Of a stretch of 64,000 nucleotides of DNA, positions 57,308 through 64,000 are shown in pieces. The notes below the pieces were generated by a model. That model made no database searches, was not told the DNA's origin, and was given only the letters and a program-made list of their open reading frames with translations. How positions within the stretch are numbered: position 1 is the first letter of the stretch; the number at the start of each line of letters is the position of its first letter. The stretch spans positions 4,960,001 to 5,024,000 of the forward strand of contig JAMPIQ010000003.1 in NCBI GenBank assembly GCA_024699855.1, read 5' to 3'. The DNA comes from Aphelenchoides besseyi. Taxonomy: Eukaryota; Nematoda; Chromadorea; Rhabditida; Aphelenchoididae. The translations under genes and the position numbers were made by a program.

Positions 57308-58319
57308 CTATTTACCGTAGAATGCATTTGGTAAGCATCGACCAACTTGACAAATTTGACCAAATTGACAAGTCGAACTCGTGATACAAGCTGAAATCCA
57401 GTGACAAATGTTGCAGTCAGTCTTTTTACCTGTGGTTTTTGAGAAGTAATTAGGCACACAAGTTCCAGCCAAACAAACATGAGCCACCGGACAAACTAAA
57501 GATAATCAAAACTCTTGAATTCACTTGACTTCATTTACCTGCACCAGTAGCACAAGAAGTTAAAGATCGCATCGCTTGTGAACCGCCATAAACAACATTA
57601 CTCTGAGAACAATAACCGTTCACACAAATTTGTCCATTTAAACAGTCTTGCATCAGTGAACATGGTTGAAAACCAGATGGCGGATCTAAAATACGAAGAT
57701 GAATTGGTGTTTTTTCGTACAAACTACCCGGCACACCGACCATTCCGTTTGGCAATGGTGGTGGAAGAGCGCCAGAATGATAAACCGAAGGACCTGCTTC
57801 AAGCATCGGAGACATTAAACCACCACCTAATGCTCCGCCCGCAAATCCTCCCAATGCCGAGGTGAACGTGCATCGACCTGCTTGACAAATTTGACCGCTC
57901 TATAAATTCTCATTAAAGTTTCCGCTCTTCTATTCGAACTTACGTAGCAATCAACAGTTTCGGCACAAACTAGGGAGTATAATTGAGTTAAGAAAACTTT
58001 AAAACAACTCACGTTTGTTTGCACCGCCTAACAAACCCAAACCAGCGCCGGATGCAAAACCTCCGTTTAATCCCGAATAATAACCGCCAACCAATCCACC
58101 ACCGTTGCAGACTCCGTTAACACAAGTTTGGCCTACGGGACAAGAAATAAATCGACACATATCGCCGCCATAACCACGTAATGCTGATAAGAAGTTACTG
58201 CCGTAGAATTGAGCGTCCGCAAGTCTAGAAAACAATTCCTCTCGTTCGTCCTCATGTGTCTTCAGTTACCTAATCAGAAGTGCTAGAATTGAGACCAGAA
58301 ATACGAACCGGGTCGCCAT
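57308..58319 (-). CDS. Secreted Cys-rich protein with GQxCxxGxC modules
   Basis: The signal peptide starts [16 protein letters not shown]. The protein then repeats a short Cys module with a CxxGQxCxxGxC core: [48 protein letters not shown] and [12 protein letters not shown]. Gly-rich stretches ([28 protein letters not shown]) and one Pro-rich stretch separate them. This resembles EB-module or invertebrate Cys-rich repeat proteins; I cannot name the family. It is built from several short exons with 40-60-nt introns. The final residues read LPNAFYGK before TAG at 57308-57310; that GGTAAATAG could also be a donor, so a further 3' exon is possible. Confidence 0.75.
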
Positions 58320-59079
58320 TCGTTTTTGTCGATGTATGAATGATGTTACGGGTTGCGCAAATCATCGTCAGTCGACCTCGATTATTACGATTTAGCTCAT
58401 CCAGCGCCCTACTCTGCTCTGTGTTTTTTATTGTTTCGTTTTTACGTGATCGAAATCCGTGACGCGAAAATTTCGACCGTCAACGCGGACCTACAAACAG
58501 TACGAACCGCTTCCTCTCTTCATCGGAAGAGCGGATTTGGAGTACGAAAACAAACGGACTGAACTCTCTAGTCGACAATCACTTTCCATTTTTTCAGCGA
58601 ACATGTGAATTCGTTCAGTGGAATAAGCCAAACCTTCTCATAATCATATGTGCATTTCAATTGATGTCTTTGCGTATCGACGATCGTTAAATTCCCATTA
58701 CCTGATGGAATGGTCGTTTGATTGTCCTTACTATGTTAATCTCTCTGTCTTTCCGCCACTGAGCTCTTTCAAACAAACTAGTTTAATGAAACAGTAAAGT
58801 TGCGTATAACAGGTGTTTCTGATGAGGCAAATCTGAATAAATAGAAGTCGAATAAATAGATTTGTAGAAAAGAAGAAAGCATTTTGGTGGAATTTCAATT
58901 TGTTGTTGAGGACCGGGAGAGTTAAAAGATGACTGAGAAGAAATGTCATGCATTTCAGGTTGCTTCTAAAGCCAACCGATTCGTCATTTCTGGAATGGAC
59001 GCAATTAATCGTAAAAGTTTTGATTCTCCTGATGATTATGATGCAACAAACAGTAAAAGAGCGAAAACAAATGAGCGAA

Positions 59080-60260
59080 TCATCGTGATGTTGTTGATTT
59101 GGCGTCGATTGAGGTCGGTGATTGAAATGATTTGAGTTGAGCAAGAAGATCGCGGTTCGCCTGTTCCACGGCTTTGAGTCGTTGACGAAGAGTGACGGTC
59201 TCGGAATAGAAGGAATGTAACTTCTTTTCCAGCTGCGTAACGTATTCCTTTTTCTTGCGCCTCGACTCCATAGCCGAGAGTTTGTTCTTGATTTTTCTTC
59301 GCACCAACTTCAATGCTTCTTCTTGTTCACGGCTCAATGGCAAGGCGGTTGGAAGCTCGTAACCTTCTTGCATCAATGTCCGCTTCTCTTCAGCCGAAAG
59401 CATCAAAGTGCCGCTGTGGCGTGTGTTCTAAAATATTCGAGATTATGAATAGAAGTAGGCGGAGATTGCGCGTCCTTTCGAACAATCAGCGAGCAGCATC
59501 TTCAGCATTCAGACACACGGTGGCACCCAAAAGCGGGTGTCTTTTCGCTTGTAAAATGATTCAAATATCTTTTACAAAGATTGAACAAAAGAAAGCGACC
59601 AAAAGTTGCGTACCTGATCGGTAATTAGTCGATGTTTGATAGCCAAATCGTGCATTTTCGAACGCTGTCGACCCGGTGGTAACGGCGGTAAAAGTTCGCT
59701 GTCCAACTCGCGTCCATCCGAACCACAAATGTATTGATCGAGATCCCCTAAAATGGGCTTAATTGTATTGATTGACTGAAACGAGTTTGTTTACCAAAAT
59801 CTCCATTTTCGTCTCTTAAACAAACATACGAATCAGCGGCAGAGAAATGGGAATGAGGCCGCGAACCGTTGGAATCGTCGTCGTGCTCTGCTTTGACCAG
59901 GTTATGTGCCGGAGGCAATGAAGTGTTTTCAACGTACGCAAATGTTCGTTGATCAGCGACATGAAAGTCGGTACCGGTCTCGAAAACTGGAGTTGAGTGA
60001 ACGTAGCGAATCGTTGCCGAGTCCAGATCGATGTATCCATTTTGAGTTTGTCGTTCAGGACTAACAGCAACAAGACTTTCCGGTGAGGGTAAGAAAGAAG
60101 ATGAAGAACAGGGTGATATTTCCGATCCCTCAACTCCGTAGTTATTATTTTGAAAAGCAGAAGAGTTGAGAGTCTCGTAAACGTAAGTCGAAACACCGGG
60201 CGAAGCTGGTTCGGCGAAGAAAACATCTTCTTTAATCAATGGAGTCCAATGGTCATCCAT
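59080..60260 (-). CDS. CREB3-like bZIP transcription factor, apparently lacking a membrane anchor
   Basis: The N-terminal ~150 residues are acidic and Ser/Pro-rich (activation type), starting [15 protein letters not shown]. An exon with [17 protein letters not shown] follows, then the bZIP region. Immediately before the basic region lies [17 protein letters not shown], and the basic region itself is [17 protein letters not shown]. Together these are the CREB3/OASIS subfamily signature. A leucine zipper ([19 protein letters not shown] and onward) is next. Family members normally have a transmembrane segment soon after the zipper and are released by Golgi cleavage. Here the frame ends KSTTSR at 59080 with no hydrophobic segment, so it should be constitutively soluble unless another 3' exon exists. 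The ATG follows TTTCAG by 6 nt. Confidence 0.85.
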
Positions 60261-60322
60261 TTTGCTCTGAAATTTCATGAGTCGTAAATGATGGCCCGGA
60301 TTGCTCAAACAACAAAGACTCG

Positions 60323-60730
60323 CTAGTCAACACAACGTCCGTACAAAACAAACTCAAAATTTGGGGGTTTAATGTGAGGCCGAGCTAAAAAACGATAAGC
60401 ATCGCAGGGCGGAAGTTCGCAATCAAACCGGACGAGCAGACTTCGCTGTTGGTTATCAAAAACGAATTCCGCGGTTTCTCCAATTCGCAGATGCACGTCA
60501 GAAGGCACTCCACCCAAATGTCCCAATAATAAGACCACACCTTTGGAGGAGAGGTGGAATCCGCTCGTTTTGACGTCCAAAACCCCACGCTCTCCGTATT
60601 TCAGCGGCCCGATCGCGTTCAATTGCAAGAAGTGTGTGGAACGTACAAAAATTCGCAGCCGTCGCCTTTTGTGGTTTTGAAGCGGGAGCGAAGCCCACGG
60701 TTCGTTTTTGAAGCAACAGCCTCCGCCCAT
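60323..60730 (-). CDS. Unknown 135-residue protein, possibly cold-shock-domain-like
   Basis: Uninterrupted frame from an ATG at 60730. It is basic at the start (NHKRRRLRIFVRS). A stretch of alternating hydrophobics follows (GERGVLDVKTSGFHL, KGVVLLLGHLGGV, LRIGETAEFVF), which resembles the beta-barrel spacing of cold-shock domains as in CSDE1/UNR, but only loosely. Local base composition is more GC-rich than the surroundings. It lies directly upstream of the CREB3-like gene on the same strand and could be a separate gene or part of its 5' region. I am unsure it is translated. Confidence 0.35.
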   Translation of the reverse strand: MGGGCCFKNEPWASLPLQNHKRRRLRIFVRSTHFLQLNAIGPLKYGERGVLDVKTSGFHLSSKGVVLLLGHLGGVPSDVHLRIGETAEFVFDNQQRSLLVRFDCELPPCDAYRFLARPHIKPPNFEFVLYGRCVD

Positions 60731-61794
60731 TAAAACGGTCCAATCCGATCATGATGCAGGCCCCGCATTCTTATTTAGGCCAACCGAAAGCTCCAACAAC
60801 CGTCGACGGAGCAACGCGAGAATGTGCAAAAAATCGTCGGATTTTGCGCGGTCTTCGTATGTTAACAGCGCAAAACACGACAAATTTTTCAGTAGGACGG
60901 GGATTTAAAGATCTAAACGATGGATAACCCAGAAAATTGACTCGCTGATTTTATCACGCCGGCAAATGAATGTGGAGTTAAAACGCCACTTTCCGCACAT
61001 TACCTCAATGACACGAAATAAGTAACGTGAAACTAGGAGTCAGTTGCCTTGAGAGGACGGTCAACAAGAAGAATTAACAGCTACGGAAGAAGATAGGAAG
61101 ATAAGCGACCGATCGATGGACGGCGAACTACACTTCATTCAATAAGTGGATTGGTTTTGCAGTGCTTCGATGATACCACAAAAAGTAACGAACCCGCTTA
61201 ACTTGTTCCACGGATAGATTACCGTTTGTTGTTCGCACCAGCGGAAGTTCAATCTAAGTGACGATTTGATGAAAGTTAGACAATCACTAGTATGCAAATT
61301 AGATGGAAAAGTGGGAACTCAAAACACCTACGGCTCATCGACAAACTGCAAATCAACGTCCCTGAACCGGTCTTTGTCACGCCCACGACACAACAAACGA
61401 CCGGAAACCCAGAACGATGATAAGCCGACCGAAGTGATTGAACAACTCGAACTTTGATGGACGATTATAATCGTCAACTCCATTTCTCGATTTTCGTTTA
61501 GCGAAGTCAAAAGCATACAAAAAAAACAGTTAAACATTAAAATGAGCAAAGTGCGGGTATTTATCGCGAGAATACACAAAAAGCTCGTTGTTAAGAAACC
61601 ACAACAACCATTAAGCTCAACTACGTAGCCTCACAACCATCCGAAAGAAGAATTTCGGTTTGTTTAAACTGACAGACACACAATCTGGATCAAACACAAA
61701 CCTACTAGACGCATTAAAATGCTTGTTTATCCTTTATCAGTAAAAAATGAGGCTACAAAAATGGGAAGCTTTAATCAAAATGTTGTATAAAGAG
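60731..61794. other. Intergenic, no supported gene
   Basis: The plus-strand stretch at 61266-61457 starts with ATG and is polar, but lacks exon signals. I see nothing else. Confidence 0.35.
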
Positions 61795-62488
61795 CTATGT
61801 AGAAACAACTGATTGATAATCCGGAAGTATGTATCTTAAAACGGAATATAATTCAGAATTCAACGATCACTTACTTGATGTTAATGAATGCATGTCGTCC
61901 ACCACTACGTTCCAGATCGTGAAGCGTATGTAAGATTTCTTCATTTAAACGATCACGCTCACTTGTTGCGATGTTTTCGGTTATAACTGTCGGTGTTACG
62001 CGTCCTAGACCTCTTAATAATGGCTTATTCTATGGACGATAACTCACGCAGTGCAGGTAACAACATTCGATAGTAGGGAATAAGTACGGGACCAATTCCA
62101 TTCAAAGCAGATATGCGACGCAACAGATCCAACATTTCCATTCGCTTCTTGATTCCTCGCTGTAAGCCCAAACGAATATTTAGCATCTAAATTAAGTTCT
62201 GAAAAGCTCGTAGTCACCATTACAAACCACATCATTTAGCGTTCTTGCAATACAATGAGCAGAATCGTTTAGCGAAATCAAATCTTGAAATGTCCGTAGA
62301 GCAATCATATCGTATGGTGGACGTTCAATCGACAAACCACAACAAATCTTTTGAATTAGTTCGCATGTCTCTGTAGGCGTCAACTCAGCAGGATTCACCA
62401 ACCATTCGATGTTTCGCTTCGTACTCGAATTCACAACCCGAACCGGCAATTGACGATCTTCGTAAAATTTGACAAATTTCGTTTCCAT
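61795..62488 (-). CDS. PACRG-like (Parkin co-regulated gene family) protein
   Basis: ARM-like protein of the PACRG family, which in other eukaryotes sits at the doublet-microtubule inner junction of cilia and flagella. Landmarks in order: FVKFYEDRQLPVRV, a form of the family's FxxFYERGDFP; IEWLVNPAEL; PPYDMIALRTFQDLI; LRRISALNGIGPVLIPYYRMLLPAL; LHDLERSGGRHAFINIKY; ILPDYQSVV. The last exon (61834-61795) is needed to complete the family ending INIKY..P.Y.S; without the 40-nt intron (61835-61874) the frame would stop early. The ATG at 62488 lies 6 nt after ATTTAG. An upstream in-frame exon at about 62520-62610 is possible. Confidence 0.85.
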
Positions 62489-62721
62489 TTCACTCTAAAT
62501 TTTCACAATTATCAACTGTGATCTTACTGTTGAGTACATTGTTTGAACGACGTGCTGGAGCGCTAACTGGAGTAAACGGTTTGGTTGCTTTTTGTTCGCT
62601 TTGGATCGTGAATGCAGGAACCTAATGGAAAGTCGATTGGAAACTCAACTGAAAACTCACTCGTCGAAGAGAATGTCTTCTCGGTTGATAGAGAATCTGT
62701 TGACGTTTGTTATCTTTCACG

Positions 62722-63012
62722 ATGTTACGAGAACAGTCGACCTTGAAAACGGGACTCCAACTTCGAAATCTGGGATTCCGACAAGCTCTGGTGACATCGT
62801 ACGGAATCATAATTCTGAATTGGCGGAACAAACAACTTTCTGAATATTTACAACAAACGCAAAGTTTTGAGCGGTACCGTGGTTACGAATCGCCGTCGTT
62901 TACGGTCCGTTTGATTTGCTTGTTTGTGTCTCGACTTGCAACCGGAAATCGATTTCAAGTCTGAAGTCAAAATTGACCACTGGGATTCCAAAAAGACCAA
63001 AAGAAAGAGGTA
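62722..63012 (+). CDS. Possible small protein, structure uncertain
   Basis: The ATG at 62722 opens MLREQSTLKTGLQLRNLGF, basic and amphipathic like a mitochondrial presequence. A hydrophobic stretch (TSYGIIILNW) and a polar end (QSFERYRGYESPSF) follow. A 3' exon after GATTTCAAG (SEVKIDHWDSKKTKRK) could continue it. I cannot recognise a family and the exon joins are not unique. Confidence 0.25.
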
Positions 63013-63162
63013 ACACATTGGTCAGTCCGACGGTGCGAATTTTAGTTCTCGATTGGAATTTTTTTTAGGCGGCGATTGAGCTCCCACGAAATTTTGCGCT
63101 TTCGTTTTCTGTCATTATACTCGCTGATAGTCAGTCGCTTAACTGAAATTTATTTTCAGACC

Positions 63163-63450
63163 ATGACCACCACCTACAAACTCGTGCCGATTGCTGGAAT
63201 GGAAAGCGTCCAAAAGAATTTCGCGTATCTTCAATGCTACGACAAGAAGGTTTGCATGAATCTCGCGAACAAACCATTTGTAAGTACCATCTTATTATTG
63301 TTGTTTATTAATTTGTTTTAGATCACTCTGCACGAACGATTTCAACTCCTGGAACGCGGCTTCCGACTCCAATACGAAGGACCACGAACCAAATACCAAG
63401 ACGATTTCTCGGTGAACATCACATTGACATCCAACTCGAAAACCAACTGA
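63163..63450 (+). CDS. Small 81-residue protein of unknown function
   Basis: Two exons (63163-63279 and 63322-63450) joined across a 42-nt intron. The start MTTTYKLVPIAGMESVQKN follows TATTTTCAG by 3 nt, the usual context here. The remainder is polar and basic with no signal peptide or membrane segment (ITLHERFQLLERGFRLQY). I do not recognise the family. Confidence 0.6.
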
Positions 63451-63636
63451 TCTGTCAGTCATTCCTTAAGTCATTGTTACAATATTTCCTAATAAAAAAT
63501 ACAATTGTGAACATTCCTAAGGATCCATTAACTTGTTCGTCCAATTGTAATTTTTTTGCTACACATATCCACGCACAATAAGAAAAACGAGTTTATGATG
63601 GACAGTAACAAAAATAGAACTAACAATTGCAGAGAC

Positions 63637-64000
63637 CTAAAACTTTCCAAATTCATTTTTTCTGACTTTTCGATCGGTGTAACGATCCATTTTGGCGGCC
63701 ATTTCTTTGTCCCACGGGTTGTTTCGGTCCGGACGTTCGTGATCGAACTTCTGCTCCTCGTAATCAAACCAATCCTGTTTCGGACGATATTGTCGATAAA
63801 TTCGCTTGTTCCGAAGACCGAAGATTTTGCCACCAGTGCCCGGATACGCAGTTATTCCTGCGAACGATGTTGTCGTATACTCAACGAATGAACTTACCCT
63901 TGTGTACGGCGTCGGTGTCGTTGGGATGGAAACGTGTTGGATGCTCGTTAACAGTCAAATTAGCAGGAAGATCGGAATTGCGGGCCATTTGAGCGTAGTC
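63637..64000 (-). CDS. Unknown conserved-looking protein, 5' end beyond window
   Basis: Two exons at least, the upstream one cut by the window edge (QMARNSDLPANLTVNEHPTR and onward). The last exon joins at a GGTAAGTTC donor to GITAYPGTGGKIFGL and runs on with a basic, charged tail (QDWFDYEEQKF, then NPWDKEMAAKMDRYTDRK) to a TAG at 63637-63639. Composition and size resemble a small mitochondrial subunit, such as a complex I accessory or mitoribosomal protein, but I cannot assign it. Confidence 0.6.

Overview
This window looks like part of a compact animal nuclear genome, most probably a nematode and at least an ecdysozoan. I infer this from very short introns (many 37-44 nt with TTTTAG or TTTCAG acceptors), a high gene density of about one gene per 2.5 kb on alternating strands, and acceptor-like AG sites a few bases before many start codons, as expected for spliced-leader trans-splicing. 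Two clustered ONECUT genes, peritrophin (CBM14) and PAN-domain extracellular proteins also fit. No species marker is visible. Exon structures were assembled by eye from frame continuity and GT-AG sites, so spans are firmer than internal boundaries.

Layout. 0.7-1.1 kb: a small unknown gene next to an apparently intact mariner (1219-2538). 3.3-6.0 kb: a 16-exon secreted orphan protein. 6.2-8.5 kb: a transposon zone with a non-LTR retrotransposon tail and a decayed 1.67-kb TA-flanked DNA transposon. 8.7-26.1 kb: C-type lectin, CCT2 chaperonin subunit, mitofusin, proteasome RPN9, haspin kinase, a WWOX-like dehydrogenase, GILT thiol reductase, ARV1 and methylmalonate-semialdehyde dehydrogenase. 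26.9-30.1 kb: two ONECUT homeobox genes in tandem. 30.5-32.9 kb: a MALT1-type paracaspase. 33.0-35.7 kb: a six-domain chitin-binding protein. 36.5-47.9 kb (5' end unresolved): a very large PAN/mucin-like protein with three giant repeat exons. 51.0-51.5 kb: Ctr copper transporter. 52.6-56.2 kb: FCHO endocytic F-BAR protein. 56.5-58.3 kb: a Ly6-like protein and a Cys-rich secreted protein. 59.1-60.3 kb: a CREB3-type bZIP factor. 61.8-62.5 kb: a PACRG-like ciliary protein. 62.7-64.0 kb: small unknown genes, the last cut by the window edge.

The genes do not form one pathway. Most are conserved single-copy housekeeping genes (protein folding and turnover, mitochondrial fusion and valine catabolism, mitosis, endocytosis, copper uptake). 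The lineage-specific part is a 33-49 kb block of extracellular-matrix genes whose repeat exons carry near-identical long duplications. The best candidate for something undescribed is the PAN-repeat-PAN gene: about 15 copies of an Ala/Ser/Thr-rich amphipathic segment between two groups of PAN modules.
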